Shown here piece after piece: positions 52,574 through 64,000 of a stretch of DNA of 64,000 nt. How positions within the stretch are numbered: position 1 is the stretch's first letter; each line of letters starts with the position of its first letter. A program made the position numbers and the translations under genes. Source of the stretch: Marinomonas profundimaris. GTDB taxonomy: Bacteria; Pseudomonadota; Gammaproteobacteria; Pseudomonadales; Marinomonadaceae. The notes under the pieces were generated by a model. The model was not told the DNA's origin. It did no database searches and worked only from the letters and a program-made list of their open reading frames with translations. The stretch spans positions 62,001 to 126,000 of the forward strand of contig NZ_AYOZ01000062.1 in the NCBI RefSeq assembly GCF_000508165.1, in the 5' to 3' direction.

Positions 52574-54154
52574 ATGGAATTTATTTGGATCTTATTCGCG
52601 TTTGCCTGCGGACTCGCTGTAAAAATGATAAACCTACCGCCATTAATCGGCTTTTTGTTGGCGGGTTTTTTGCTCAATTTTGCGGGATTAGAAGCCAGCT
52701 CTACGCTGGATTCGCTTGCCAACATTGGCATCACTTTAATGCTGTTCTGCATTGGCTTAAAGCTGCATGTGAAAGACCTTCTCAAACAGGAAGTGTGGGC
52801 ATCGACTCTTGGTCATATGGGGGTTTGGTCTCTGCTTTTTGGCGGCATCGCGTTGTTACTTGGTACGCTGAGCCTGCCTTATTTCGGCGTACTCGACTTT
52901 AAAACTGCGGCACTACTTGGCTTCGCGCTCAGTTTTTCCAGCACGGTTTGTGTGATGAAGCTACTGGAAGAAAGCAGCGAACTAAAAACCCGTCATGGTC
53001 AGTTGTCGTTAGGTATTTTGGTCATGCAAGACATTGTGGCAGTCGTATTTTTGGTTGCCGCCACCGGCAAAATCCCGTCTATATGGGCGCTGGGGTTATT
53101 TGGCTTATTGATGATTCGTCCGATCATTAACAAGATCGTTGATAAAGCAGGACACGGTGAAATGCTGCCACTCACCGGACTTTTCCTCGCATTAGGTGGT
53201 TATGAGTTGTTTTACCTCGTTGGCGTAAAAGGCGACTTGGGGGCTTTGATCGTTGGTATTTTGCTCGCGTCGCATTCCAAAGCCGCCGAAATGAATAAGT
53301 CGTTGATGAATTTCAAGGATCTATTTTTAATCGGTTTTTTCTTATCGATTGGTTTTACCGCTTTGCCTACTTTAAGCATGGTCGGCATCAGCTTGATCAT
53401 TACGCTTGTCATTTTGGCAAAGTTTGCGCTCTTCTTCTTTATGTTAACCAAGCTAAAACTGCGCGGCAGGACGGCATTTTTGTCCTCGATGATTCTGTCC
53501 AACTACAGTGAATTTGGCCTTATTGTTGTGGCCTTGAGTGTGGCAAATGGCTGGTTGGATAAAGAGTGGTTGGTGGTGTTAGCGCTGGCGGTCTCTTTCT
53601 CGTTCGTTATCACCAGTGTGTTGTATCGCAATGTTCACCACTTGTACCATAAAAACAAAGAAGTCATTCGTCGTTATGAAGACACAGACTGCTTACCAGA
53701 AGACGTTTTTGTTCAGCCGGTGAATACGGAAATTCTCGTCGTTGGTTTGGGCCGAGTCGGACGTGGTGCATTTGAGTCGTTAAAAACCTTATCGGACGGT
53801 ACCGTCGCTGGCATGGACGCGGACAGAAATCGTATTAACCAAATGCAAGAAGACAACGAAAATGTTTTCTACGGAGACGGTGAAGATGCGGATTTATGGG
53901 AGCGTTTGGACACGTCAGACATCAATCTTATTCTATTGGCCTTGCCAGTCGCGGAAGACACGACGAATGTCGCTATACAGTTGCGTAAAGCCAACTACCA
54001 CGGTCAGATCGTGGCCATCGCTCGTTATCAAGATGAGCGAGATATTCTGCTTGCCTCAGGTATCGACAATGTCTTCAACTTCTACACAGAAGCCGGTACC
54101 GGTTTCGCGGAAGAAAGCTTGGCGCTGATTCGGGCTCAAAATACAGCGAGTTAA
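52574..54154 (+). CDS. CPA2 family cation:proton antiporter with TrkA-N domain
   Basis: A 526-residue protein. Residues about 1-385 form a 12-13-helix antiporter (LPPLIGFLLAGFLLNFAG, LALSFSSTVCVMKLLEE, GDLGALIVGILLASH). Residues about 400-526 form a Rossmann-type RCK/TrkA-N regulatory domain with the nucleotide motif VVGLGRVGRGAFESL. No C-terminal RCK domain follows. It may exchange K+ or Na+ for H+. I chose ATG 52574, seven bases after GAGAAG, because the upstream extension is not family-like and has no ribosome-binding site. Confidence 0.9.
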   Translation: MEFIWILFAFACGLAVKMINLPPLIGFLLAGFLLNFAGLEASSTLDSLANIGITLMLFCIGLKLHVKDLLKQEVWASTLGHMGVWSLLFGGIALLLGTLSLPYFGVLDFKTAALLGFALSFSSTVCVMKLLEESSELKTRHGQLSLGILVMQDIVAVVFLVAATGKIPSIWALGLFGLLMIRPIINKIVDKAGHGEMLPLTGLFLALGGYELFYLVGVKGDLGALIVGILLASHSKAAEMNKSLMNFKDLFLIGFFLSIGFTALPTLSMVGISLIITLVILAKFALFFFMLTKLKLRGRTAFLSSMILSNYSEFGLIVVALSVANGWLDKEWLVVLALAVSFSFVITSVLYRNVHHLYHKNKEVIRRYEDTDCLPEDVFVQPVNTEILVVGLGRVGRGAFESLKTLSDGTVAGMDADRNRINQMQEDNENVFYGDGEDADLWERLDTSDINLILLALPVAEDTTNVAIQLRKANYHGQIVAIARYQDERDILLASGIDNVFNFYTEAGTGFAEESLALIRAQNTAS

Positions 54155-54186
54155 ATCACCTACGCTCACCAAAGAACACTCACCTT

Positions 54187-54230
54187 TAGTTCGCTCAGCA
54201 TAATAATCCCACTTTATGCTGAGCGAACTA
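54187..54230. repeat. Perfect 17-bp inverted repeat without T-tract
   Basis: TAGTTCGCTCAGCATAA (54187-54203) and its exact complement (54214-54230) flank a 10-base loop, 33 bases after the antiporter stop. Neither side runs into a T-tract (CCCGCAG on plus, AAGGTG on minus), so it is not a normal intrinsic terminator. Confidence 0.75.
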
Positions 54231-54299
54231 CCCGCAGCCTGTAAATAAGCACACACATAAACCAACAAATATTGTACGTTTTCCAATCACATTGAGCGC

Positions 54300-54305
54300 T
54301 ATAAT
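54300..54305 (+). promoter_or_regulatory. -10 element upstream of the GGDEF/EAL gene
   Basis: TATAAT is a consensus -10 hexamer 68 bases before the GTG start. No convincing -35 at 16-18 bases. Confidence 0.35.
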
Positions 54306-54372
54306 AGAAAAAATGTACTTATTTCAGACGATATAAGTAATCATATACTGCATCGAAGCATAAGGAGTCAGC

Positions 54373-56733
54373 GTGTCATCCCAGCCTACCAATGATCACC
54401 CTACAAAACGCTTGTCTCAGGCATTTTCTGCTTTTTTCCAACAGGTGACAATTCCTAGCGAACACGCCGACAGCTATCGATATCATCAGTTTTGTACCAT
54501 CGTTCGTTTATTACCGCTGGTCAGCCTTGCCACCTTTTTTGCGGCATTTTGCGGTTTATATTTTGCTTGGAACCAAGGCAATAACGGACTTATTGTCATA
54601 TGGACAAGCATACTGGCCCTCATCGCCTCATCCGAATTAATAGTTTGGTGGCTGTATATTGCTCGCCCTAGTGTCCATTATGTATCCAAATTTATGGTCT
54701 ACTTGCTGGCATTCAGTATTGGCCTTGCAGGCATATTTTACGCCATCATTACCATCCATTTATTCAGTCTCTTTTCCGATCATGAACGTATTTTTCTCTT
54801 CGCCATTGTGTCGGCGTTTCTGTCTAGCGGCGGATGGATTTTTGCCAGCATTCCATTAGTTGGTTTGGTCTGGACGATCAGTATGAGTGCCGGACTAATA
54901 TTCGGCCTGATCTATTTATTTGGTGATACCTATTTTTTATTGGCGGTATTAGCGGCTTTTTATTGTGTGTTTTTATGCTCCGCCATCCTCATTTTTTCTC
55001 GGCAGTATTTAAAAGCCTTAATGTCAGAAACAGAAATTGAAAACCAACATCAAACGGTCAGTTTATTGCTCCATGACTTTGAAGAGAAAGCCACCGACTG
55101 GTTATGGGAAACCAATAAAAAAGGCCATTTACGCCATTTGTCTCAAAAGCTGATTGAAGCAGCGCAATCCGATGAGGAAAAGCTTTTAGCCTTCCCTTAC
55201 ATTAGCATCATCGGAAACTTGCTCGAAAAAGGCGAAGAAGATTCCCTTAATCAACTGCAAATACTGTCTGAAGCACTGGCATCCAACTGTAATTTTAGTG
55301 ACATTGTCGTGCCAGTAAACATCAATGGCGTGACGCGTTGGTGGTCCTTTTCTGCCAAAAAGCTGATGGATAAAACACATCAGTTTAATGGCTGGCGTGG
55401 CGTGGCGTCTGATATTACCAACAGCGTATTGCGTGAACGAGAAATGATAAAACAAGCGAATACCGATACCTTAACGGGGATTGGTAATCGACTCTTTTTT
55501 AATGACCAGCTCGCGGCGCTGTTCCCTAAGGCCGATGACTTGGATGCATCTTGTGCCTTGCTGTTATTGGACTTGGATAACTTCAAACTGATTAATGATT
55601 CTTTTGGCCATGCCGCCGGCGATGAATTGTTGATTGAAGCCAGTAAGCGGCTTCGTGACAATACGCCAGACAACGCCATTCTTGCCAGGCTGGGCGGCGA
55701 CGAATTCGCCATGATCGTACCGCATCCTGCGCTATACGCCGAAATCGCAATCTTAAGCAGTCAGCTCCAGCACGCTATTTCTCAACCGTGGCATTACGGT
55801 GAAAACCTCATTGAAATACACGCCAGTATTGGTATCGCGTTTACCAGCCAAGCCATCACTCGCATTGATTCGCTTTTACGAGCCAGTGATTTAGCGCTTT
55901 ACGCCGCCAAAGAGGCAGGTCGTGATGCGGTTCGTTTTTTTGATCCTGCCATGGAAGAAGCCGCCAACCATAAAGGTCAAATATTAGGAGAGATGCGACA
56001 GTCCATTTTCAATAATGAATTTGTTTTGCATTACCAGCCTCAACTCGACTTAAGCACCGAAAAGCTCATTGGTTTTGAAGCCTTGGTACGATGGAAGCAC
56101 CCTAAACGAGGCATGATACCGCCTCTCGATTTCATTCCCATTGCCGAAGAAAGTGGCTTGATTCTACCGCTCGGTTCTTGGGTGTTAGAGCAAGCTTGTT
56201 TGGAAGCGGCCAAATGGCCTGCTAACACGTACGTGGCAGTGAATGTCTCTGCGATTCAAATAGAGCGCAGTGACTTTTTATCAGAAGTAAAAGCGGTCTT
56301 GCAGCGTACTCAGTTACCACCAGAACGTTTGGAAATTGAAATTACTGAATCTGTGCTAATGACAGACCAAACGCCTGCGTTTAGCTTCCTTATGGGGTTA
56401 AAAGAGATTGGCGTCAAAATCGCGCTGGATGACTTTGGTACGGGGTTTTCTTCTTTGTCTTATTTACAGAACTTACCGCTAGACAAGATCAAGATAGACC
56501 AATCCTTCATCAATTTATCCGATACGGACGACAAAGCCTGCGCCATCATCCGAACCATTACGCAACTGGCGGAGGCACTTCAATTGAATACGATTGCAGA
56601 AGGCATTGAGCGCAACGGGCAATACAAACTCCTGTCTGAGTTAGGTGTCAATTCAGGGCAAGGCTATTGGTACGCCCGCCCTATGCCCGCCGAAGAGATT
56701 ACCGCCTTTATTGAAGGTAAAAAAGCCTTGTAG
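54373..56733 (+). CDS. Membrane GGDEF-EAL dual-domain c-di-GMP enzyme
   Basis: A 786-residue protein. Six or seven N-terminal helices (about residues 40-215) form an uncharacterised MASE-like sensor. A PAS-like domain (about 225-350: DWLWETNKKGHLRHLS and WWSFSAKKL) follows, then GGDEF (about 360-525) with intact LGGDEF and EAL (about 535-786). The EAL domain keeps EALVRW, VNVSAIQ, EITES, DDFGTG, KIDQSF and GYWYARP. Both activities look possible, unlike the protein at 3277-5610. The start is GTG with AAGGAG nine bases upstream. Transcribed alone. Confidence 0.9.
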   Translation: MSSQPTNDHPTKRLSQAFSAFFQQVTIPSEHADSYRYHQFCTIVRLLPLVSLATFFAAFCGLYFAWNQGNNGLIVIWTSILALIASSELIVWWLYIARPSVHYVSKFMVYLLAFSIGLAGIFYAIITIHLFSLFSDHERIFLFAIVSAFLSSGGWIFASIPLVGLVWTISMSAGLIFGLIYLFGDTYFLLAVLAAFYCVFLCSAILIFSRQYLKALMSETEIENQHQTVSLLLHDFEEKATDWLWETNKKGHLRHLSQKLIEAAQSDEEKLLAFPYISIIGNLLEKGEEDSLNQLQILSEALASNCNFSDIVVPVNINGVTRWWSFSAKKLMDKTHQFNGWRGVASDITNSVLREREMIKQANTDTLTGIGNRLFFNDQLAALFPKADDLDASCALLLLDLDNFKLINDSFGHAAGDELLIEASKRLRDNTPDNAILARLGGDEFAMIVPHPALYAEIAILSSQLQHAISQPWHYGENLIEIHASIGIAFTSQAITRIDSLLRASDLALYAAKEAGRDAVRFFDPAMEEAANHKGQILGEMRQSIFNNEFVLHYQPQLDLSTEKLIGFEALVRWKHPKRGMIPPLDFIPIAEESGLILPLGSWVLEQACLEAAKWPANTYVAVNVSAIQIERSDFLSEVKAVLQRTQLPPERLEIEITESVLMTDQTPAFSFLMGLKEIGVKIALDDFGTGFSSLSYLQNLPLDKIKIDQSFINLSDTDDKACAIIRTITQLAEALQLNTIAEGIERNGQYKLLSELGVNSGQGYWYARPMPAEEITAFIEGKKAL

Positions 56734-56739
56734 CCGTTC

Positions 56740-56916
56740 TCAAGCGATTGGCTTTTGCGTAGCGTCTATTTTGGCTTTCACGGCTTCAGCTTGTTCGGTC
56801 AACTCTGAATACAGTCGAATGTCACCTCCACGCTGGGCCTGCATGGCTTTTTCCAGTAACACGCCATATTCTTTATTGAGTTTCTTTAATGGGTCCGATT
56901 TTAAAAATGAAAACAT
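56740..56916 (-). CDS. DUF6435 family small protein
   Basis: A 58-residue soluble protein starting MFSFLKSDPLKKLNKEY. It is helical throughout (LLEKAMQAQRGGDIRLYSELTEQAEAV) and resembles the DUF6435/Lacal_2735-like microproteins found in many marine bacteria. I translated it by hand: ATG 56916 and stop TGA 56742-56740. It is convergent with the GGDEF/EAL gene, six bases from its stop. Function unknown. Confidence 0.75.
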   Translation of the reverse strand: MFSFLKSDPLKKLNKEYGVLLEKAMQAQRGGDIRLYSELTEQAEAVKAKIDATQKPIA

Positions 56917-56980
56917 AAGCGTCCTTTAATTTGAGTCTGTTATTGATACGGTCACAAACCGCATTTGGATGACAAAAAAA

Positions 56981-57011
56981 ACGCCAAGCAGTGTAATAAT
57001 CTGCTTGGCGT
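56981..57011. terminator. Terminator downstream of gltD
   Basis: ACGCCAAGCAG and CTGCTTGGCGT form an 11-bp stem with a nine-base loop, A-run before and TTTT after. On minus it ends gltBD. Confidence 0.9.
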
Positions 57012-57051
57012 TTTTATGTGTTTTACCTTTCAACCAGTAACAAGATTGAAA

Positions 57052-58479
<1,428 letters not shown>

Positions 58480-58591
58480 CTATCTCCTCGGCCGCCTGTT
58501 AACAAGCGGCGCTTCTTTCAAATGGGTCAGACTGATTCATTCACAACGCTTGGCTTCATTCAAACAAAACCAAGCGCCATAACAGCGTGTT

Positions 58592-61500
58592 TTATTCCGG
58601 ACGTTGACGAGTACTCGCCAAAAGCGCGCCTAAGCTTGCCGCTTTTGGTTTTACTAGCCAGAACTTGCCAATGTAGTCATAGAAGTTTTCTAAGATCTCA
58701 TGGCCCCATTCGCTGTCAGTTTCACGGACGTATTCTTCGATCACTGAACGAAGGTGCGAACGATATTCTTCTGTCAATTCCGTACCAATACGGTGAATTT
58801 CCACCAATTCGTGGTTGTATTTGTCCACGAAGGTACGATCTAAATCGAGCACATAAGCAAAGCCACCGGTCATACCAGCGCCAAAGTTATACCCGGTGTT
58901 ACCCAGTACCGTTACCATGCCGCCTGTCATGTATTCACAACAGTGATCGCCGGCGCCTTCAATAACCGTATGTGTGCCAGAGTTACGCACGGCGAATCGT
59001 TCGCCTGCGGTACCTGCGGCAAACAATTTACCGCCCGTTGCACCATACAAACAGGTGTTACCAATAATGGCCGACACTTGAGACTGGAACGATGAACCGC
59101 GTGGTGGGCGAATCACTAGCTTACCGCCAGTCATACCTTTGCCCACGTAGTCGTTTGCGTCGCCTTCCAAGTACATGTTTAAGCCGCCCGCGTTCCATAC
59201 ACCGAAACTCTGACCCGCTGTACCGGTCAGTTTCAACGTCAATGGCACATCAGACATGCCTTGGTTACCGTAGCGTTTGGCGATTTCACCAGACAAGCGA
59301 GCACCGATAGAACGATCACAGTTCGTCACTGCAAAAGCGAATTCACCGCCTTCTTTTTCTTCAATGACGTCTTTTACTGTGTCCCACATTTTCAACGCCA
59401 ATAGGCCTTTGTCATGTGGCGGGTTAAACGGTAAATCGCAATATTGTGGCTTGTCCGCTGGGATCAAGTCATTGTTCAAGATCGGCGACAAATCCAAGTT
59501 ACGCTGTTTGTCCGTTTCACCAGGAAGCAACGCCAACAAATCAGTACGACCAATTAAGTCACGTAAGTTCGCAACACCCAACTTCGCCAACCAAAGACGC
59601 GTGTCTTGAGCCATGAATAAGAAGAAATTCTTGATCATCTCAACCGTGCCGATGAAGTGATCATCACGCAGACCTTGGTCCTGAGTCGCGACACCCGTTG
59701 CACAGTTGTTTAGATGACAAATTCGCAAAAACTTACACCCCATGGCAATCATTGGCGTTGTACCAAAACCGAAGCTTTCTGCGCCTAGGATCGCCGCTTT
59801 CACGACATCCAGACCGGTTTTTAGACCACCGTCTGTTTGTAGACGAATCTTGCCACGAAGGTCATTAGAACGAAGCGCTTGCTGTGCTTCCGCCAACCCT
59901 AATTCCCACGGTGAACCCGCATGACGAATGGACGTAAGCGGTGACGCAGCTGTACCGCCATCGTAACCAGAAATGGTGATCAAATCCGCGTAGGCTTTCG
60001 CCACACCCGCGGCGATCGTGCCCACACCCGGTTCAGAAACCAACTTCACAGAAACCAAGGCTTCTGGGTTCACTTGTTTCAAATCGAAAATCAACTGTGC
60101 CAAATCTTCAATCGAGTAAATATCGTGATGCGGCGGCGGTGAAATCAAGGTTACGCCCGGAACGGCATAACGCAAACGCGCAATAAGACCGTTTACTTTA
60201 CCGCCGGGAAGCTGACCACCTTCACCCGGTTTCGCGCCTTGTGCGACTTTGATTTGTAGTACTTCTGCGTTGACAAGGTATTCTGGCGTGACACCAAAAC
60301 GACCAGACGCAATTTGCTTGATCTTAGAGCGACGTTCTGTGCCATGGCGCGCTGGGTCTTCGCCACCTTCACCAGAGTTAGAACGACAACCTAATTCGTT
60401 CATCGCTTGCGCCAAGGCTTCATGCGCTTCTGGAGACAACGCCCCTAGCGACATACCCGCCGAGTCAAAGCGCGGCAATATGCTTTCAACCGATTCCACG
60501 TCATCGATGGCAATCGCTTTGGCTTTATCTGACAAGGTAAACAAATCACGTAACATAGACGCTGGGCGAGTATTCACTAACTCTGCGTATTTCGTGAAAT
60601 CTTCAAACTTGCCACTGCCTACCGCGGCTTGTAAGTTTCGCACCACATCTGGGTTAAAGGCATGGTATTCCGCATCGTGTACGTATTTTAGGTAACCGCC
60701 CTGTTGGATCGGTTTACGCAATTTCCACGCGTTGCTGGCGATTGTTGTTTGGTCGCGCTGGAAGTCTTCAAACTTCGCGCCTTTGATTCGACTGGCGACG
60801 CCTTGGAAACATAGATCCACAACCGCTGTGTCCAAACCAATCGCTTCAAACAATTGCGCACCACGGTAAGATGCCATGGTGGAGATACCCATTTTTGACA
60901 GTATCTTCATTAAGCCTTTGTTGATGCCTTTACGGTATTTTCCGTGACAAGCGATCGGATCGCCCAACACTTCGCCTTTGTCGATCATGTCGTTAATCAG
61001 ACGAAAAGACAGGTACGGATATACCGCTGTCGCACCGAAGCCTAACAACACAGCAAACTGATGAGGATCACGAGCAAAGCCAGTGTCTGCAATGATGTTC
61101 GAGTCGCAACGTAAGCCGACTTTGGTTAAATGGTGATGCACTGCACCCACGGCCATTGGCGCAGGAATAGGCAAGTGTGTTTTGTCAATGTCACGGTCGC
61201 TCAATACGAGAATCACCGCGCCATTTTTCACTTCTTCTTCCGCTTTAATTTGGAGGTTCAACACCGCCTGTTCAAGCGTTACTTCGTCAGGATTGTAATT
61301 GGTATCCAAACGCACCAAACGGAAACGGTGATCATTCATGGCCAATAATCGGCTGTATTTACGTGGCGACAACACAGGCGAAGACATGATGATTCGGTTC
61401 GCGTGCTTTGGCGTTTCTTCAAATAAGTTACGCTCAACACCAATGCAGGTTTCCAACGACATAACGATTGATTCACGCAATGGATCGATCGGCGGGTTGG

Positions 61501-63043
61501 TCACTTGCGCAAACTTCTGACGAAAGTAATCCGTCAATGGACGCGTTTGGCTAGACATTACCGCCATTGGCGTGTCATCACCCATTGAACCCACCGCTTC
61601 ATGGCCACTTTCGGCTAATGGGCGGAAGATTTGTTCACGCTCTTCAAAAGACACTTGGAACATCTTCTGATACACCAACATTTCATCTTTGGTGAACGGC
61701 ACGAACTCTTGAGTGGATTCTTCTAATAAAGATTCAACGCGAATCGCTTCTTGTTTCAACCATTTTTTGTATGGATGTAGAGACTTAAGACGATTATCAA
61801 TGTCTTGAGTGTGAAGCATCTTGCCAGTTTGTGTATCGATAACCAGCATTTGACCAGGACCAACACGACCTTTTGCCACAACATCTTCTGGCTTGTAGTC
61901 ATAAGTTCCGATTTCAGACGCCAACGTAATGAAGCCGTTTTTCGTCACAACCCAACGAGAAGGACGCAATCCGTTACGGTCCAACATACAAATCGCATGA
62001 CGACCGTCTGTCATTACCAAGCCTGCTGGGCCATCCCATGGTTCCATGTGCATCGAGTTGTATTCGTAAAATGCACGTAACTCTGGATCCATGTTTTCGA
62101 CGTTCTGCCACGCTGGTGGAATGATCAAACGTGCGGCACGGAAAATATCCATTCCGCCCGTTACTAACACTTCCAACATGTTGTCCATTGAGGACGAATC
62201 GGAGCCCGTTAAGTTAACCAAAGGTTGAAGGTCTTGAAGCTCTGGAATCAACGGTGAACGCAGTTTGTTCGCTCGCGCCAAAGCCCAGTTACGGTTGCCT
62301 TCTATCGTGTTGATCTCACCGTTATGCGCCAACATACGGAATGGCTGAGCAAGCGGCCATCTCGGTAGCGTGTTAGTTGAGAAACGTTGGTGAAACACAC
62401 AAATGGCCGTCTGCAGTTTTTCATTACCCAAATCTTTGTAAAAAGACGGCAAATCTACTGGCATCATCAATCCTTTGTAAGACAACACCTTGTCAGACAA
62501 AGAACAGACGTAGAAATTTTCGTAATGTGCCAAAGCCATTTCTGTTTGACGACGAGCCACAAACAGACGCGTAGAAAAAGTACGCGCGTCCATCCGATTG
62601 CTGTCGATAAAGACTTGTTCAATGCGTGGCAGGCATTCTTCTGCAATACGACCAAGACACGTCGAATCCGTCGGGACTTCACGCCAGCCGACAACATTCA
62701 GCTCTTGGTCTTCTAACTGCTTAGTTAAGACGTCGCGCTGCTCTTTTGCCAGCACTTCATCTTGATCCAAAAACACCATGCCGATGCCGTAAAGGTCAGA
62801 CAAGGTGTGACTAAACAAGTTAATCGCTTCGGTACGTAAAAAAGCATCCGGTTTTTGGATCAAAAGACCGCAACCGTCACCCGTTTTTCCATCGGCGGCA
62901 ATACCACCGCGGTGTGTCATACATGTCAAAGATTGAATCGCTGTTTTAAGCAATTCATGACTTGTGTTGCCTTCCATATGAGCAATTAAGCCAAAGCCAC
63001 AGTTGTCTTTGAACTCGCCAGGACGATAAAGGCCTGCATTCAT
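58592..63043 (-). CDS. gltB: Glutamate synthase large subunit
   Basis: A 1483-residue enzyme converting glutamine and 2-oxoglutarate to two glutamates, the main ammonium-assimilation route with glutamine synthetase. The amidotransferase domain begins at Cys15 in [10 protein letters not shown], so the first 14 residues are a propeptide to be cut. The FMN/2-oxoglutarate site follows ([19 protein letters not shown] as landmark [13 protein letters not shown], then [18 protein letters not shown]). The 3Fe-4S cluster Cys are in [16 protein letters not shown] (C-x5-C-x4-C). GXGXG beta-helix repeats end the protein. GGGAG precedes the ATG. Confidence 0.97.
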   Translation of the reverse strand: MNAGLYRPGEFKDNCGFGLIAHMEGNTSHELLKTAIQSLTCMTHRGGIAADGKTGDGCGLLIQKPDAFLRTEAINLFSHTLSDLYGIGMVFLDQDEVLAKEQRDVLTKQLEDQELNVVGWREVPTDSTCLGRIAEECLPRIEQVFIDSNRMDARTFSTRLFVARRQTEMALAHYENFYVCSLSDKVLSYKGLMMPVDLPSFYKDLGNEKLQTAICVFHQRFSTNTLPRWPLAQPFRMLAHNGEINTIEGNRNWALARANKLRSPLIPELQDLQPLVNLTGSDSSSMDNMLEVLVTGGMDIFRAARLIIPPAWQNVENMDPELRAFYEYNSMHMEPWDGPAGLVMTDGRHAICMLDRNGLRPSRWVVTKNGFITLASEIGTYDYKPEDVVAKGRVGPGQMLVIDTQTGKMLHTQDIDNRLKSLHPYKKWLKQEAIRVESLLEESTQEFVPFTKDEMLVYQKMFQVSFEEREQIFRPLAESGHEAVGSMGDDTPMAVMSSQTRPLTDYFRQKFAQVTNPPIDPLRESIVMSLETCIGVERNLFEETPKHANRIIMSSPVLSPRKYSRLLAMNDHRFRLVRLDTNYNPDEVTLEQAVLNLQIKAEEEVKNGAVILVLSDRDIDKTHLPIPAPMAVGAVHHHLTKVGLRCDSNIIADTGFARDPHQFAVLLGFGATAVYPYLSFRLINDMIDKGEVLGDPIACHGKYRKGINKGLMKILSKMGISTMASYRGAQLFEAIGLDTAVVDLCFQGVASRIKGAKFEDFQRDQTTIASNAWKLRKPIQQGGYLKYVHDAEYHAFNPDVVRNLQAAVGSGKFEDFTKYAELVNTRPASMLRDLFTLSDKAKAIAIDDVESVESILPRFDSAGMSLGALSPEAHEALAQAMNELGCRSNSGEGGEDPARHGTERRSKIKQIASGRFGVTPEYLVNAEVLQIKVAQGAKPGEGGQLPGGKVNGLIARLRYAVPGVTLISPPPHHDIYSIEDLAQLIFDLKQVNPEALVSVKLVSEPGVGTIAAGVAKAYADLITISGYDGGTAASPLTSIRHAGSPWELGLAEAQQALRSNDLRGKIRLQTDGGLKTGLDVVKAAILGAESFGFGTTPMIAMGCKFLRICHLNNCATGVATQDQGLRDDHFIGTVEMIKNFFLFMAQDTRLWLAKLGVANLRDLIGRTDLLALLPGETDKQRNLDLSPILNNDLIPADKPQYCDLPFNPPHDKGLLALKMWDTVKDVIEEKEGGEFAFAVTNCDRSIGARLSGEIAKRYGNQGMSDVPLTLKLTGTAGQSFGVWNAGGLNMYLEGDANDYVGKGMTGGKLVIRPPRGSSFQSQVSAIIGNTCLYGATGGKLFAAGTAGERFAVRNSGTHTVIEGAGDHCCEYMTGGMVTVLGNTGYNFGAGMTGGFAYVLDLDRTFVDKYNHELVEIHRIGTELTEEYRSHLRSVIEEYVRETDSEWGHEILENFYDYIGKFWLVKPKAASLGALLASTRQRPE

Positions 63044-63458
63044 ACACCAACTCCCACAGTTGAAACGTAAAATTATAATTAGAGGTAAATTAGACTATTT
63101 GGTGACTGGGCTAAAAAGCGAAAGCGTCAATAAACTCGCTTCGAGAATGACTATCATCTACCCAAAAGGCCACAAAATGGACGATCATACTACCCTGCCA
63201 ACGGGTTCTACTCAAATTGCCACCGAGCGGGTTTATGTTATTTTGGCGGTTTTTATAGGGGTTTTAGAGGCAAATAATGGGGACTTAGAGAATTATCTAT
63301 GGCTGGAGTTTTTCCAAACAGAAAATTCCACTGTTCATTCATGTTTTTCAGAGAATTACAGTGAATTTTACTTAATTTAGAGATTACCTATACAAAAGCC
63401 TCACAAAACGAGGCATTTATGGCGTTTTATTCACTACGAGACCATTAAAAACAGCGCA
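63044..63458. other. Gene-free gap upstream of gltB
   Basis: A 415-base stretch between the SPOR-domain gene and gltB, both on the minus strand. It is AT-rich and should carry the gltB promoter. On the minus strand TATAAT occurs at 63077-63072, about 30 bases before the ATG, but without a good -35. A short weak terminator is near 63398-63414. A plus-strand open frame at 63060-63380 has no family, no ribosome-binding site and a TTG start, and I do not believe it. Confidence 0.7.
63398..63414 (-). terminator. Weak terminator after the SPOR-domain gene
   Basis: GCCTC and GAGGC form a 5-bp stem with a seven-base loop and on minus TTTTG follows. Short, so uncertain. Confidence 0.4.
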
Positions 63459-64000
63459 CTACTGCGTTTTCTTAATATCGTCCTGAATACCGCGGGCACT
63501 TCGCGCCCAAGGGTTAAGATCACGAATGTCTTTAGGAAGTGACTCTGACGCCGCAATGGCTTCACTGCGGTTTCGGTACGTTCCGTAAACAACCACAAAC
63601 CAATCCTTGCCGTTATGCTTTGATTTGAAGTAACCAAATGCGTCGACACCACCTTGATCGCGGATAAAATCTTGTACCGTCGATTGGTTATGAGTGCCCA
63701 GTAATTGCAGCGTGTAGCGATTTGGATTCTGCGACAACCACCACTCCGTTTTATCAAATGGGTCTTTTGAAGTATTGAGGTTGGCCTTTTCACTTTTGGG
63801 CTGCGTCACTGGCGTGCTGATAATAGGCGCCGCTTGCGCCAATGGGGCTTCTGATCGAATCGGGGCCGTTGATATTGCTGGCGTCACCATAGAAGGTGCT
63901 GAGGGTTGCTCTGCCGTTGGCGTATTCGACATACTAATCGCAGGCAAAGAGGTTCCGACTGGAATCGGCGGCAATACGATTTCGCCCTCCTGACCGATTT
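63459..64000 (-). CDS. SPOR-domain protein (DamX-like), 5' end outside window
   Basis: The C-terminal part of a longer protein: the frame is open through base 64000, so its N-terminus lies outside. About 90 residues of Pro/Ala/Thr-rich linker (PVGTSLPAISMSNTPTAEQ...) precede a C-terminal SPOR domain (YTLQLLGTHNQSTVQDFIRDQG, YFKSKHNGKDWFVVVYGTYRNRSEA; landmarks YTLQLLG and WFVVVYGTY). SPOR domains bind denuded septal peptidoglycan. The place before gltB is that of the damX gene after aroK-aroB in many gammaproteobacteria. A cell-division role is inferred. Confidence 0.83.
   Translation of the reverse strand, partial: IGQEGEIVLPPIPVGTSLPAISMSNTPTAEQPSAPSMVTPAISTAPIRSEAPLAQAAPIISTPVTQPKSEKANLNTSKDPFDKTEWWLSQNPNRYTLQLLGTHNQSTVQDFIRDQGGVDAFGYFKSKHNGKDWFVVVYGTYRNRSEAIAASESLPKDIRDLNPWARSARGIQDDIKKTQ

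Noticed and set aside
63060..63380. Plus-strand frame of 106 codons in the gltB upstream gap
   Set aside because: Starts at a TTG with no ribosome-binding site, has no recognisable motif, and lies over the likely gltB promoter and terminator.

Overview
The window looks like a piece of chromosome from a free-living marine gammaproteobacterium of the Oceanospirillales type. Marinomonas is my best guess, made from gene content and recalled protein families and not from any search. Pointers are gltB-gltD beside a SPOR-domain (DamX-like) gene, betaine synthesis from choline, a ChrR/sigma-E lipid operon, many cyclic-di-GMP enzymes, and a periplasmic-binding-protein sugar import and oxidation cluster. 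I see no tRNA, rRNA, CRISPR array, transposase, integrase or prophage gene. Codon use and base composition look even throughout, so this is mostly core genome with a few metabolic islands.

Layout. 1-2.5 kb: end of a DUF2868 membrane protein coupled to a DUF3482 GTPase. 2.5-5.6 kb: a PlsC-type acyltransferase and a GGDEF/EAL protein. 5.7-8.8 kb: pseudouridine catabolism (psuK, psuG) and rlmF. 8.8-11.2 kb: a divergent LysR/EamA-exporter pair and a DUF6164 protein. 11.3-12.8 kb: a CSS-EAL phosphodiesterase. 13.1-21.1 kb: an eight-gene lipid-modification operon (DUF3833, unknown, DUF2878, CFA synthase, DUF1365, FAD oxidoreductase, SDR, NTF2-like) divergent from rpoE-chrR. Matched TGATCC-N16-CGT promoters lie in the shared gap, so photooxidative or singlet-oxygen control is the natural reading. 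21.2-24.4 kb: small proteins (SutA-like, two membrane microproteins, a lone glycogen-binding-like domain) and an OlsF-like ornithine-lipid synthase. 24.5-27.8 kb: betB-betA behind a perfect 38-bp palindromic operator but without betI. 27.9-33.9 kb: a chemoreceptor, CpdB, a YugP-type protease and a DnaJ-related protein. 34-37.7 kb: mltA and a coupled exbB-exbD-exbD-tonB operon. 37.9-42.2 kb: LysE and AraC, MATE and Bcr-type exporters. 42.3-52.3 kb: a GbpR-like LysR regulator and an eight-gene operon that imports an aldose with ChvE-MmsA-MmsB and probably oxidises it to 2-oxoglutarate (sugar dehydrogenase, aldonate dehydratase, AraD1, 2-oxoglutarate semialdehyde dehydrogenase). 52.6-56.9 kb: a CPA2 antiporter, a GGDEF/EAL protein and a DUF6435 microprotein. 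57-64 kb: gltD, gltB and the 3' part of a SPOR-domain gene.

No wholly new multi-gene system is evident. The most under-described parts are the envelope proteins of the sigma-E/ChrR operon, the DUF2868/DUF3482 GTPase pair, and several regulatory DNA structures: the orphan bet operator, direct repeats over the psuK promoter, 16-bp repeats upstream of the AraC gene, a perfect 17-bp hairpin without a T-tract, and a nested hairpin ahead of the SutA-like gene. All functions are read from sequence motifs and remembered families.
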